Source of the DNA: Meghimatium bilineatum
Taxonomy: Eukaryota; Mollusca; Gastropoda; Stylommatophora; Philomycidae
Assembly: GCA_034231615.1 (NCBI GenBank)
Contig: CM067299.1
Coordinates: forward strand, 17,822,498 to 17,886,497
Direction of reading: 5' to 3'
DNA: 64,000 bases
Both the position numbers and the translations under genes were made by a program. The notes beneath the pieces were generated by a model. The model saw nothing but the letters and a program-made list of their open reading frames with translations. It did not search any database and was not told the DNA's origin. Positions 11,608 to 23,845 of this stretch are shown piece by piece. How positions within the stretch are numbered: position 1 is the stretch's first letter; every line of letters starts with the position of its first letter.

Positions 11608-11992
11608 ACTACAAATCAAGTAAATATGACCCCCCCCCCCACCCATTTTCACTTCCGCGATAGAAATACTACAAATATAATTATTTTCCAAAGAAAATTC
11701 ATCTAAAATTAAGTGAGAAACTTATATTTGTTCCTAGAACTGTTTATTACAAACGTGTATACGGAGCTGTAACGAGGATATTGGATATGACATACAATTA
11801 GACGATCAACATCAAGCATTTCAAGGCGAGCAACATTTGTTGAGAAAGCGGAAAAACACATAAAGAAAAAGGAGCAGAAGGATAGGTAAGACATGGAAAG
11901 AACTGGAAGAAATCAGTGAATTGAGGGAGATTTGTAAATCCCCCCCCCCCCTTCCTTTTTATGAATAGTGAGCATGGTATTTAGTAGTAGTA

Positions 11993-12156
11993 GCGGTACA
12001 ATACAAGTAGACGCACCACATAATCAAGTGATGTTTTAAATAACTAACCACAACCCGAAATAAATAAATATTTCAATTATTAAATGATGAGCATGAAATT
12101 TACATAGACAAGGGAAATAATTAAACACGTGGTGGCGTCTACTTGTACTGTACCGC
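11993..12156. mobile_element. MITE with 27-bp terminal inverted repeats
   Basis: The left end, GCGGTACAATACAAGTAGAC and then GCACCAC, is inverted at the right end with one substitution and one inserted base. The core is AT-rich with no frame. I see no clear target-site duplication, so the superfamily is open. Confidence 0.8.
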
Positions 12157-13090
12157 AGGAGCCCTATAAAAAAGGGATAATGAGGGTTAAATGAACAACC
12201 AGACATCCCTTAGATGTGTTTCGAAGAAAAATAATTTTTATAGAAAACAGCAACTCTAAAACGACGTTGAACGCTTTTTTCCCCCCGTGGATCCATCTTC
12301 CCTAAGCAAATATTCTTAACAAAGTCCTATCTGCGACCCTGACTGGAAGAAATAGGAGGCGAGTAAGGAAAGTTGGGGGGATATGCTAACAATCTATCAA
12401 CTGTGAGAAAAGTATTATAGCATTGGATGTCAATAATTTATCTCATACAACTAGATTCGCTGTAAGAAGTAGGTCAAATAACTTCCTAAAAAGATACATG
12501 AATTTTGCTTAAGATTTATGCCCCACAAAGGAGTTGAAACGTTGATCTATTACCAGCTATACTGAACGGAAAACACCTGCGCTATGATATATTTCAGATA
12601 TGATCTAGTTCAATAAAATGATTAGGTGTGTGGTAAGTAGCCTTCGTCGCAGATTTCTAATGGTGACTTTATAATGTGGCGATATTATTACATTATACTT
12701 AAACTCATACTATATATTGAGAACTTAATCGAAATCGATACTGATTTCGATTAAATAACCTTGAGGCTTTTTACATATGTGGTATACTGAATATGAGTAA
12801 TTGTAAACCAAAAGTGTGGCGCATGGCACAGACGTTAGAACATTGATCACACATGTGAATACTCGATCTGTATAATGTTGACGAGGTGACAGCAAGACCA
12901 TGGGTCTTTATCACACATGCTACTACAAACTCCCTTCAACCCCTAAACGATGAAAATGCATGGTAGGTAGGTAGGAAAATGCATTGTTGACAGTTTCTTT
13001 TTTTATAGTAGACCAAAAACGGTATCTTTCATTGAGAGCGTAAGCGAAAATTGGAGTTACTAATGGTAAACACGATTTAAACAAGGGCAG
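12157..13090. other. Intergenic, nothing recognised
   Basis: No convincing frame or known repeat. GTTGAAACGTTG occurs at about 12532, resembling the motif in the 13.4 kb repeat. Confidence 0.5.
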
Positions 13091-13096
13091 GCAACG

Positions 13097-13765
13097 TGTC
13101 AACTAAAAGTCTACAGTACAACGAATCTTACATGGAGGAAAACATGGCTGAAGTGTGTGAGAATGTAGAAACAGGTACACAAAAAATGGACACTACAGCC
13201 TAAAAACAAGGGAACGAAGGGACGACAACAACAGAGATAAGTAGCAGGCAAGTGGAAAATCAAGAGATAATGTTCCAGTGTAGGGTAACAACTCTAAACA
13301 TGAAGTAAGTGGCTGGAGTAACACAGGGCAAATATCAAGATAAACAAAAATAGATAGAAGTGTTACCAAAATAAGACATAAAACAACTTAACAACGAGAT
13401 ACAGAGACAAACGACGTTTCGACTTCTCTACACTGGAACATTTATCCCTTGATTTTTCACTTGATTGCTACTTATCCCTCTTGTCCCCTTGTTTTTATGG
13501 TTTTATGCTGTAGTGTTCATTTTTTTGTACCTGTTTCTACATTCTCACATACTTAAGCCATGTTTGTCTCCATGTAAGACTCCTTGTGCTGTGGTCTTTG
13601 GTTTGTCTTGATGAAGGCTTTTTAGTCGAAACGTTGTTTGTCTCTATATCTCGTTAGGTTGTTTTATGTCTTATTTTGGTAACACATCTACTTATTTTTG
13701 TTTATCTTGATATTTTTACTGTGTTACTCCAGCCACTTCCTGTTTAGTGTTGTTACCCTACGCTG
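13097..13765. repeat. Inverted pair of about 330-bp repeat units
   Basis: 13430-13765 and the reverse complement of 13097-13424 share about 300 bases in several blocks. Examples are TTATGTCTTATTTTGGTAAC, CTGTGTTACTCCAGCCACTT and GTACCTGTTTCTACATTCTC. The arms are circularly permuted relative to each other, as expected of monomers from a tandem array. The right arm has TTGATGAAGGC and AGTCGAAACGTTG. Confidence 0.85.
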
Positions 13766-14767
13766 CGTAAATCCCCTACGTAAATCCGGGTTGTGATTTC
13801 TCACTTGACACGACCACTCCTCCAGTCGACTCAGCTGTAAATGCGTACCTAACGCAGGAGTTAGGGGAGGTAAAAAAAAAAGGAAGGGAACTGGCCACCC
13901 CACCTAATAGTTGCTGTGGCTTAGTTATGTTATGTTCCTCCAGAGCCATAGGCGGCGCATAGGGCAGAAACCATAGCCTTCCATTTCTGTCTTTGTGTTG
14001 CCAGGTCTTTCAATTGTTGCGTGTTGTTTAGGTTCATTGACATGCCTTCTCTATTAATGGTTCTTCGTAGAGTTTCTCTAGGTCTCCCTCTTCTTCTTAC
14101 TCCAGGTGGCACCCAATATAGTGATTGCTGTGGAATTCTTAGGCTGTTCATTCTGAGAACATGGCCGATGTAAGTCCAACGCCTTTGTCTAATGAAGGAA
14201 GATATATAGGTTTGTTTGCTTTCCTCTCTTATAGTAGTGTTAGATTTAAAGTCACTCCACTTAACGTTCAGAATGGTACGTAGGCATTTGTTTTCAAAGG
14301 AGTCGAGTCTTTTATCTGTGGCTTTTGTGGCTTTCCAACTTTCGCACCCATATGATAGAATAGGGATGATGTTGGAGTTAAACAACTTGAGTTTTGTGGT
14401 GTTTCTTAGTGTGTTTGACGTCCATATGTTGCGTAGTTTATTGAAAGCACCCGCTGCAAGGGCAATACGGTGTAAAATTTCTTTTGATGAGTCTCCATCC
14501 AATGCTAGATTGGTGCCTAAATATGTAAAATTGTTGACTTTTAATAATGGAACATTTTGAATTTCTATGTTGTCGTTGGATCTCGTAAAATCTAGTATAT
14601 GAGTTTTTGATGTGTTGATTTTCAACCCTATCTGATTTGAGTAGTGTTGGAGATTGTCAAACTTAGATTGAGCATCTGTGTGGTTTGCGCTCAAAAGGGC
14701 TGCGGCTTAGTACATGAAGAGTTATCTTCATCCCCGACGGCAGATGCCATGGGACCTACCTTTACCT
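13766..14767 (-). mobile_element. LINE insertion, family H, exact 13-bp target-site duplication
   Basis: It includes a 254-codon open frame (13930-14694): the end of a reverse transcriptase with ILSYGCESWKATKATDKRLD, WTYIGHVLRMNSLRIPQQ and [19 protein letters not shown]. The 5' end is truncated. TTACCCTACGCTG at 13753-13765 and 14768-14780 brackets it. It inserted into the 330-bp repeat, whose next unit resumes at 14781. The longest intact LINE frame in the window. Confidence 0.9.
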
Positions 14768-14934
14768 TTACCCTACGCTGGAGCATTTATCCCTTAAAAG
14801 TCTACAGGACGAAAAGCGACGGATAATCAACGACGAACCTGCATGGGAACAGGAAAAGTAGTGAAGAGAAGAGTGATACGTAGTCATTCGGGGCCGTAGA
14901 TAGACAACTATATCAAATTTCCTTGTGTAAATTT

Positions 14935-15052
14935 TCTTGACTTTTTTGTGTGTAGAAAAACCCATTTTGATCGTATTTGTTGTGACTTTTTGTGTGTAGA
15001 AAACCCCATTTTCGTCGAATTTGTGACTTTTGTGTGTGAAAAATCCCATTAA
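14935..15052. repeat. Degenerate tandem repeat, about 40-50-bp unit x3
   Basis: Units contain GACTTTTTTGTGTGTAGAAA and CCCATTTT with varying spacing. Confidence 0.8.
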
Positions 15053-15204
15053 GGGAGTGGAGGTTTTACACCTTTCTGGCTTGCTTCCAAGTAGGCCTAA
15101 ATATGACGTTCTCATTTCATAAGGAATAAAGGGGTTGGAAGGGTTTCACTCTCCCCCTTTTCGATCTACAAGCTATATATATAGGTCTCGTCTGCACATA
15201 TACT

Positions 15205-15385
15205 TTTGGCTACAACGGACCTTCATCTTTTATCTCTTGCCTTGGTGGTGTATTCTACTAGTCTGCATCATGTCCATCTCATGTTTCCCTCCAACTTGAA
15301 TCTCTGCCTATTTCTTATCTCCGCACCTCAACTCTACCTTCAAGTAATATCTTCAACAAGGTCTTTTAGTAGTACGTCCAGAATA
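15205..15385 (-). mobile_element. LINE 3' fragment, family D
   Basis: The reverse complement aligns with the copies at 17826-18072 and 27314-27657: CTTGAAGGTAGAG, ACCACC-AAGGCAAGAGATAA and related blocks. Diverged, with no open frame. Confidence 0.55.
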
Positions 15386-15766
15386 TATTATTTTATTTTC
15401 TATTTTTCTTTTTATACAGTATTGTCAGAACTTGCTTTCTTCTCTTGCCTTGTTTTCCCTATTCTTCTATACATTCACATCACAAAGGCATACATTCCAT
15501 ATTCAAGCTACTTGTTTATTATCCGTGCTTCACTCTCCCTCTCTATATAATGTTTTTTTCCCTAGGAGAAAATGTGCGTATACATACATACATATATAAT
15601 AACAAAACCCATAACCCGCCAGTGTCGTAGGGGTGTTACATTGAGACATTTAATGCAGAAAGATATCCACGCATCTCTGTCCTCTACCGTCCTGGTAGGT
15701 TAGGAAATGTCACACCTTGTCCAGTCCTTTATATGCCAACACGGCATATCGTCTTCTTCCACGGTG

Positions 15767-15885
15767 CCTTGAAGAAGATCTCTTGTCGTTAAGGTATGTC
15801 TCATCACTTGAAGATATCTTGTCGTTAAGGTATGTCTCATCACTTGAAGAAGATCTCTTGTCGTTAAGGTATGTCTCATCACTTG
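15767..15885. repeat. Minisatellite, 39-bp unit x3
   Basis: Each unit has CTTGTCGTTAAGGTATGTCT. The middle unit lacks six bases. Confidence 0.92.
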
Positions 15886-16189
15886 CCTGTTCCACCCGAG
15901 TTTACGAAGTTTCACGATAGTTAACAGTGGTTCTTGTTGACCCGCTACTACCTACATTAATTATATCATGCACAGACACATTGATCTTATGTTCTGGATT
16001 CTTCTCTCTAAATTCACAGTTACAATTCAGGTCCCACTGTCTAGTAGAAATATTGACAGAACCAACGATTTATATAAGTTAATCTTAACATCGTGCTTTT
16101 CCAAATAGTGGTTAAATATTTTATAGTGACCATAGCTATTGTCATAGCTATTCTTAAATTCAGCTGCTGATTCATCATCATCACTAATC

Positions 16190-16500
16190 TGGGCTCCCAG
16201 GATATGTCAAAACCTCAAGCCTTTGATTGTTAAGCTTTATATTGGTTGAGACTACGTTAGAACTCCTATTCACCAAAATTTAACACTGCATTTATTTCCA
16301 TGACATGTTTTTGCTAGATATTTCTAGTCTTATTGTTAACTCTTGTAGTTCTGCCTCTGTTGTCGCCGTCAGATCGATATCATCAACGCAGAGGAGATGA
16401 GAAATTAGGCTACCTCCAATCGATTTTGATTTTGTTGAATGCCATTACTTGAACACTTCTCTCATGATTGCGTCTAGATAGATGTTAAATAGTGTTATAC
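16190..16500 (-). mobile_element. LINE reverse transcriptase fragment (palm)
   Basis: The minus strand reads LCVDDIDLTATTEAELQELT and IRLEISSKNMSW, with a stop after it. VDD replaces the usual F/YADD, which would impair catalysis. A decayed copy. Confidence 0.65.
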
Positions 16501-16549
16501 ATACATAACCACAACCCAAAACTTGTTTCAAATAGATTTATAACACAAT

Positions 16550-17235
16550 AATGTCGCGTATATTTGAGTCATACTTTCAGAAGGTACAATATTTGGATAG
16601 AAATCATATTTTGTTCATAGTTCAACTGTCTGGACACAAAGTTCTAAATTGTATAAATCTAGCCCAAGTCCATAGATTAGTGTGTGTGTGTGAGATGATT
16701 AGGGGTTTACACCCCCCCCCCCAAGTCTGTCTCTCTCTCTCACATTTTTTAATAATGAATTATATGAACATACATGGAAGGAAAAAAAACGCGAGCATGC
16801 ACGAACAATGTAGAAAGACAGTGAAATATTTACAACTGCAGGCAGCACAGATAAATTTTGTTGCAGTGCAGACTCTATAACATTGTTGGAATTACATGCC
16901 CACCTTTATCAGTGTATAATGAGGACATCCTCAATGTGTACTATCCAGAACTCAAAGTACGTGTTATCCACATGTGCTATGTGGAATCATCTTAAAAGGC
17001 TATAAAATAGGCTTCACACGCCAATATGGAATGAGCAGACTGATTGGCTGGTCCTGCCATTATAACAGAAATGCGACTTATGGAAAAGCTATCATATTCT
17101 CTGTTTTAAAAGTTTATGGTTGATAAGTCTATAGCAATGAATGCACTCATTGGGATCGACGTAGCCCAGAGAGAGAGAACATCTAAAAAAAAATTTTAAA
17201 GGCTCAAAAAAAGAGAATATTAACTTCACTGCGCT
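16550..17235. other. Intergenic, nothing recognised
   Basis: The 109-codon plus frame at 16551-16880 spans a C tract and TCTC microsatellite and has no motif. I do not call it a gene. Confidence 0.5.
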
Positions 17236-17284
17236 CGGGTTTCCCCAAATGTGTACTTCGTCCCTCTCAACAGAACAAAACTCA

Positions 17285-17425
17285 TGCCGAAAATGGAAGT
17301 GCTGGACTGGAATGTGCAAATAACGCAGCTATGCTGTGAAACTGGCAGCACAACGTGCTTCACGCTCCCCGGCGGAAATTACACGCATTTTCGTGTTGGT
17401 TATCAGAGAGCAAACAGAAGATGAA
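17285..17425 (+). repeat. Dispersed repeat, family Y (copy 1)
   Basis: It matches 62880-63000: GTGCAAATAAC.CAG, TGTGAAACT/TGTGGAACT, GCAGCACAACGT.CTTCACG and CTCCCC.GCG. Copy 2 is the right end of the GC-richer block. Confidence 0.75.
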
Positions 17426-17656
17426 TACTATTCTGTCTGCTGCTGAAAGCACAATTCAGATAACGTAACGCCGTAGCATCACGCGATAATCCCCAAACAC
17501 CGAAAAAAAATTTGTAAGACAATACGACCTGGTATTGAACTCATAATCTTGTAAACACGGAGTAAATATAAGAGGGAACTGGAACCATCAGCCGATTAAC
17601 CCTAGTGAATTTACTGAGATGGAGATATGAGCCCGGATGGACATGCCAGAATGTAA

Positions 17657-18186
17657 TACCCTGTTCACTCTAAGAATGAAGTGGATCAGTGCTTCTGATT
17701 GGTTGTTGGGCGCAGAACGAATTATACCTAATCATTATAAACGATTGTTGTGACCAATAATATTGTCTAAATATTATCGTCATGTCGTTTAAATATTGTT
17801 TTTAAATGGTTTAATAACACTTAAATCTAAGAGAAATAATGATCAGGCAAATAAAATATGTTGGACACATTAAAAGACATGACACCTTATTGAAGACCTT
17901 ACTTGAGGGTAAAGTCAAAGGGAAGCAAACAACAGGTAGGCATAGATACAAGTGGGAGAGAATCATTACAAGATGGACAGGTTGCAGTCTAGCAGAGTGC
18001 ACCACCAAAACAAGAGACAGGGGATGTTGGAGATCTGTTGCAGCCAACCTTCGTTGTGGAGACGGCACTTGATATGTTTTAAATAATATTGTTTTTACAT
18101 GTCATCAGCTGTTTAAAATCACCTGGTGTCGCGGAGTAATATGGGGGTGTGTTTTAACCCACTTCATTCTTAAAGTGAACGGAGTA
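17657..18186. mobile_element. Tc1/mariner-like non-autonomous element with TA duplication
   Basis: The left end TACCCTGTTCACTCTAAGAA + TGAAGTGG is inverted at 18158-18186 with three differences, and TA flanks both ends. A LINE fragment (17826-18072) is inside it. Confidence 0.72.
17826..18072 (+). mobile_element. LINE 3' fragment, family D
   Basis: A 77-codon frame, QIKYVGHIKRHDTLLKTLLE to AANLRCGDGT, ends with a stop. It is about 90% alike in protein to 27400-27646. Nested in the Tc1-like element. Confidence 0.85.
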
Positions 18187-18257
18187 TAAGGTGATAATGT
18201 ACATACTGAGACTTAAAGCAAATCTGCTAAGTTACGTGATGATGGTGGTCTTAATCT

Positions 18258-18520
18258 GAATTCATTCTCAAACTCTTGCAGATTAACAGGATTTAGTCTA
18301 GAGAATAAAGTGCATTGATTCTGTCATGGTTTACAATATGTGTGAATTTAGCCTGCACATCTGACTTCAGCATCACTTCTGAATCACTTTGATTCTGTAT
18401 GGGATAGGACAGCGAACTTCACCCCATAATGTACTTAGTCTTCTCCTACCTACGACATCAATGGTAGGTAACAGTATCACTATTCTTTGATCCCCTTTCG
18501 GGTCCCCAAGGGTTGCACCC
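18258..18520 (-). mobile_element. SINE-A copy
   Basis: CTCAAACTCTTGCAGATTA, GACTTCAGCAT and TTTGATCCCCTTTCGGGTCC occur in minus-strand family order. The tail is lost. Confidence 0.8.
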
Positions 18521-18539
18521 TATTTGTTTATTACTACAG

Positions 18540-20215
18540 AAGTTGTAATCAACAGGTGTGATATAGTTGGCTCTGTGGTAGAGAAGATAGTAAACCCAAC
18601 AGGTGTCACAAGTTTTTTCTGTGGTAGAGAGCCAACTCAACCTATCTCAACCAAATTAGCTTGTGGTTTGAAAGCAGATATACCATATTGTACTGGCAAT
18701 ATGAACGGATGCATTAGTGATGGCAACACATCCAATAATAGTTGTATAGCAATGTCCTATACCTCAAGTGCAACATGAGATGAAAGCACCAGAAACATGC
18801 ACAGCCAGGGAGCTATGAACATCAAAATGTATATCCATCATGAGTTGCTGAGAGTGACTGATCAGTCTGTTCGGAGAGCACATAAATAAAATATATATGT
18901 ATATTCTGTTAATTCAGTTGCTGCAAGTCACGAAATAAAATGGGTACAATGATCACAGTTCAACCCCCAATGTTTTGTGAGAAAAATTTGAGTGGAAATT
19001 GTTGTTCCCCCATTTGGTATTCGTAACACACTATTCATGAATGCTATGACAAAATGTAAACATATGAAAAAATGGCTGAGAACATTCTTCAAGCTGAATT
19101 CTACACACTAAATTATGACATCATTGTGGGATTAAAAAAAATTGTCAGCCCATGCAAGTGCTTTTGTAACCATTGTCCATGACATTGCAAAATATTGACC
19201 TCCAGAAAGTGTTTAGTAAGATACAACCCTAATTCTAACCATATCCCTAACCAAACCATAGCCCCTAATATCTAACCCTAACCCTAATGCAAGACAGAAC
19301 ACATGCAGCTGACAATTTTATCCCAGGATGTTGTCATCATTTAATGTGTGGAATTCTGCTTATAATGTTTCAAAATTGCACAAATTATAAAACCAAAAAA
19401 CATATTTCGTTGATGCACAATGGGGGATGGTCTGCAATCATTGTTTCATAAAAATTTTTTTTTTTAAACAAAGAACATTTTGATTATTTTTGAAATTTGA
19501 CTTTTTTAATTGTGCCACAAAACAAGCACTTTGAAACACATTGCATGAAGAACTACCACAGTCTTAGGTAAATAATGTAAGAAAATTTCACATGTGCAAT
19601 AAGAGATGTAATCTATTGCAAAATTTATTACGTGAGGTACGTACATGAGAAAGTTATTACACATTACACAAGCAGAATTAAATCGGAGACAATAACAATT
19701 AAAAGTTTGTGCAGGATCAGTATTTAAATCTGTAATTTTTGTTTAAAAAGTCTTCATGAATCACATACCATTGCTGTATAAAATGACAAGTCAATAGTGT
19801 CAAAATCAGACTGCACAAACCTTTAAAAACCTGAGAGACTATTTCTAACACTCATCACAAAGCCAGTATATATGCACAAACAATTAAACGATGTGCACTT
19901 GCTTTCTGCACATTTCAAATAACTCATTAATGTGATATGTAAAGCATTAGGATCCAGCTGTTTGTAACAAAAAAGTACAAGACTTACACTGAAGCAATGA
20001 AAATATAAGGCTTACCTGCACATAAAATCCAAATTCCAATATAAGCCCTATTTGTTCTTTTATTTTTAGAGAAATATGAATTGAGTAAGAAGAAAACCAA
20101 ATAACACTGTAACATTGCACTGTTCAGAACCATCTAAAATATCAAAAAATATTAAACAATTATATTAAGTTGAACATCTCAACACATGAAGTTCAGGTAA
20201 AGCCCACATGAGTCC
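18540..20215. other. Intergenic, no gene recognised
   Basis: The small frame at 18524-18778 has a tRNA-like GGCTCTGTGGTAGAG block and no known motif. The rest is AT-rich, apart from the telomere-like patch. Confidence 0.5.
19223..19286. repeat. Degenerate telomere-like repeats
   Basis: It contains CTAACCCTAACCCTAATG, CCCTAACC and CCCCTAA variants of the animal telomere unit (CCCTAA/TTAGGG). An interstitial patch far too short to be a chromosome end. Confidence 0.6.
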
Positions 20216-20221
20216 GAAGTA

Positions 20222-20980
20222 CTAGTATTTCAGAACATGGCTCATGAACGTAACAACCTCAGAGTGACCACTACTTTCTCAAAAAATAGTTCACAGTAAT
20301 ATTTCAGAACATGACTTATGAAGGTAACAACCTCAGAGAGTGACCACTGCTTTATTAACCCTTTCACTAAGTATTTCCCTATTGTCACAACCCTATCACT
20401 AGTATAAGGGGAACTACTCAACCTAATTGTCGATATGATGATTTAAAAAAATGCATTTTCTTTAACTGGTTGTCTTATCACACTCAGACTTGGCAGATCA
20501 ACAGAAATAGTTCCTAGAAATATTTCAGGACAAGAGGTATGTGCCAACATCCTATGATGAATGACTTCTGCTTTCTTAAGAAATAGTTCACAGTAGAATT
20601 TCAGAACAAGAGGTATGAATCAACAATCTATCAGTGATCATTGCTTCCTTAATAATAACTCACAATAGTTCCCGGAGGTTGTGGTATTTGGATTACCGTG
20701 GCCTCCATTATTTTTTATGGTAAAAAGTTCTGATATAGCCAATTCAGTCTAATGTCTGTGGTTGAAATGAGCGTACATCGCATTAAGAGGTACATTTACT
20801 AAACCAAAATCCTTCCTTAATAAGTAATTACTATTAATATTTCAGAACAAGACACATTGGATGGTGTAAACTGTCTCAACTGATCACTGCTTCCTCAAGA
20901 AGCAATCACCAGTAATATCTCAGAACAAGACACATTGGATGGTGTAAACAGTCTCAAAGAATGGCCACTGTTTTCTTAAG
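20222..20980. repeat. Degenerate tandem repeat, about 76-bp unit, six or more copies
   Basis: The units start TATTTCAGAACA(A/T)GA, then AACCTCAGAG or GTCTCAA, and TGACCACTGCTT..TTAAGAA. Copies at about 20222, 20300, 20522, 20598, 20837 and 20914. Some are separated by other sequence. Confidence 0.85.
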
Positions 20981-21319
20981 ATATATTATACGAACACACA
21001 CACAAAACAAAACAAGAATGGCTAAACTGACAAGATTTGGTGTCTATATACTCAGGACAAAACAGTTCTCAATCCTATTCCAATTGTGGAGACTCATCAT
21101 CTGAGCACTAAGCAGAATATGAGGATGAGTGATACAGATATGTGCACATGATTGTGTTACTAAATAGGATAAACTTAGTTTTTACTTAATGAATATATCA
21201 AACATGTGTACTAGTGCAATTAATAATGTTCATTTTTATGATAGGTAACACAATAAACATTCACTGTTTGGGTATTTTAAGTAATTATTACACGCAAGAC
21301 TAAAAAATTACATCTGTAA

Positions 21320-21373
21320 TATATATATATATATATATATATATAGAGGTTGTTACCTATATATATATATATG
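21320..21373. repeat. AT microsatellites flanking a short spacer
   Basis: Two (AT)n runs flank AGAGGTTGTTACCT. Confidence 0.9.
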
Positions 21374-21647
21374 AAAGTTTATGTTTCGTTACAAAATCAA
21401 ACTCTGTTCACGGATTGCCAATTTATAAGCATTATAAGTTGAATGATTAGATATTTTCTGCACAGTTTGTCTGTTCAAATAGAGTTTCAAATACATTACT
21501 GATAGTGTAAAGCAATGCTTGGAACACATAAATATGTTCAGATCACTATTTTATTTCACATCAAGACATAATTATTTTGTATATTTTATTGCTCTACGGC
21601 AAGAAAGAATGTTAAATTCCATTTAGTTCCTTTAAATGTTCCTTTCC

Positions 21648-21757
<110 letters not shown>

Positions 21758-21969
21758 ACATAAACTGTGACAATAAACAATAAAATGTTACAGAATAATC
21801 CTCAGAATACTCAAAGCACCAAAAAGATGACTAATAGAGACATTCTGAGAGAATTGAAAGTAATAGGTAAACTGACAATACAACAAGGTTCTCTAGAAAA
21901 TTACAATATTTTAGCCATATCAAATGACGTGATAGCCTAGAAAATATCATAATGGAGGGTGTTGCCTGG

Positions 21970-22215
21970 GTCTAACAGGGAGAAAAGAATAGAAACACTG
22001 CTTGTCTTCCATGCATGTCCTAAGAGGTGAATAAGGAGGTGGCTGTCCCATTCCATACAGGGTCAAAGTGATCAAGAAGTCATGCTGAAGTCAGATTTGT
22101 TAGGCTGAAAGGTGCATATATCGCAGCATAGCTGTAAACCATGATAGAAGACATTCTGTTATTCAGACTACATTCTGCTAATCTGCAAGAGTTTGAGAAT
22201 GAATGTATGAGAAGG
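21970..22215 (+). mobile_element. SINE-A copy
   Basis: GAAAAGAATAGAAACACTGC, TGTCCCATTCCATACAGGGT, ATGCTGAAGTCAGATTTG and GCAAGAGTTTGAGAATGAAT lie in family order. Confidence 0.8.
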
Positions 22216-22589
22216 GAATGATGTCAAAAAGAGGTACGTCACAAAGAAGACACGCAAGATATCAAAGATCACTTGAACATGATACTCACTGAACCAGGAG
22301 GATTAGCTCAGGATTGGAAAGGCTATGTTGATCAATACAACCTGTCCATAATATGCTACCTGATATATATATATATATATGCTTTTTACTTGGTGTAAGA
22401 AAAATAAAAACAAGGACAGAAATAGTAATTTTTTTCCAAGGATATGCTGAATACAAGGATTAATGCGCTTAATATTTGTTCTTTAAAAATTGTTTTACCT
22501 TACAAAATATATGTAGATAATTGCTTTTCTCACATTTCTCTTCAAATTTTTGTTGTATAACTATAATATCTAACATTTTTATACCAACA

Positions 22590-23005
22590 TTCTGCTACCA
22601 ATGTCTTTAAAAACCTCGCAGCAGAGGAAAATTGTTAATGTGAAATGAAGTGTCTGAGAAAATCTGCAATAGTTACTAAACTAGATAAAATAAGAAATGA
22701 AGAAATTAGGAAAAGAGTTGGTATAATATCTATTGAAACATATTGAAAGACAGCAAGAAAAAGGGTTCTGTCACCTTAAAAGAATGAACCCAAACCAAAT
22801 ACCAATAAGAGCATATAACAAAAGTATATTTGGGTGTAAAGCCAAAGGTAGACCAAGAAAATGGTTGATAGAAAACATCAAGATAGCCTTGAACAAACAT
22901 GGACTAAATGCAACCACGGCAACACATCTGGCCTCGGAAAGAAAGCTTAAGCTCCCACCCCCACGTTTAACGGCAAGTGTGAATACGATCAACCATCACT
23001 CTCCC
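22590..23005 (+). mobile_element. LINE 3' fragment, family F
   Basis: The 95-codon frame carries NPNQIPIRAYNKSIFGCKAK, GRPRKWLIENIKIALNKHGL and ATHLASERK. The upstream part (from about 22590) is broken by stops. Confidence 0.8.
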
Positions 23006-23689
23006 GCGGACAGACAATAGACAACAATATGTGTCTTTATATCCTAGATGAAGCTGGTCTAATAATTGATATGTTGATCTTTGTGATTACCCAGTACTTT
23101 GTTTCACACAGTAATATTCTGTAATCATCTTACATTGTTTTAATGCAAACACAACCAACATGTTTTTAAAATAAAACACTTAAGCGTATTCACAATTATT
23201 AAACAGAACATATCAATACACTCACTCTATACATCATATAAAATAAACAATAAATATATGACATCAACACTGATATAAGCACAGCTTCAATCTTAGAAAC
23301 TGTTTTATATTGAAAATGCAAGTTTCTCAAATGAGCTATCTCTTGCAACAAGACAGTCACTGGTATAATAGTATGTTACATTGAAAGCACCAAACAAGTA
23401 CAAGGAAATAAACAGCTTACTACAGGTAGGCAGCTTACATAATTCAACTGTATCACATGAGCTTGTAATCAAAATAGTGGCAAAAATATTCATTAAAAAA
23501 ATTTAAATTTGTGACCTAAATAGTTTAGCACTAATCTCTGTTTTTTTAAACAAAAACAAACACCAGAATAAACACACTGTACATGAGATACTGGTAATCT
23601 GACAAGGGAATTGGTTACTGGTGCAGTCAGAAATGTTATCCACTTTTAGAGGTGAATCTTCTGTGTGTTCCCAACTTTTGTTGGCTAGC

Positions 23690-23815
23690 AGGGTGTGATC
23701 CAGAGAACGGAATGTGTTGTAGCAGAGTTTACAGTGCAATATCTGCTGGATACATTTGACATCAGGATGATATTGTTGAGCCACTTTGAGCCTTAAACGA
23801 ATGGGGTAACCCATT
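23690..23815 (-). mobile_element. SINE-A fragment
   Basis: GATCCAGAGAACGGAATGTG, a GTAAACTCTGCTACA-type block and GACATCAGGATG (minus orientation). Both ends are lost. Confidence 0.6.
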
Positions 23816-23845
23816 CTAAATCTTCTTTTTCAGTGTTCATTAACA

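Noticed and set aside
13600-13650. Firm call of a functional hammerhead ribozyme
   Set aside because: Core position C3 is T and no complementary stem I was found. Kept only as a finding.
14216-14560. 114-codon plus-strand frame
   Set aside because: Antisense shadow of the LINE reverse transcriptase frame on the minus strand.
15206-15550. 114-codon plus-strand frame as a membrane protein
   Set aside because: The left half is the antisense of LINE family D; the rest is T-rich with no motif.
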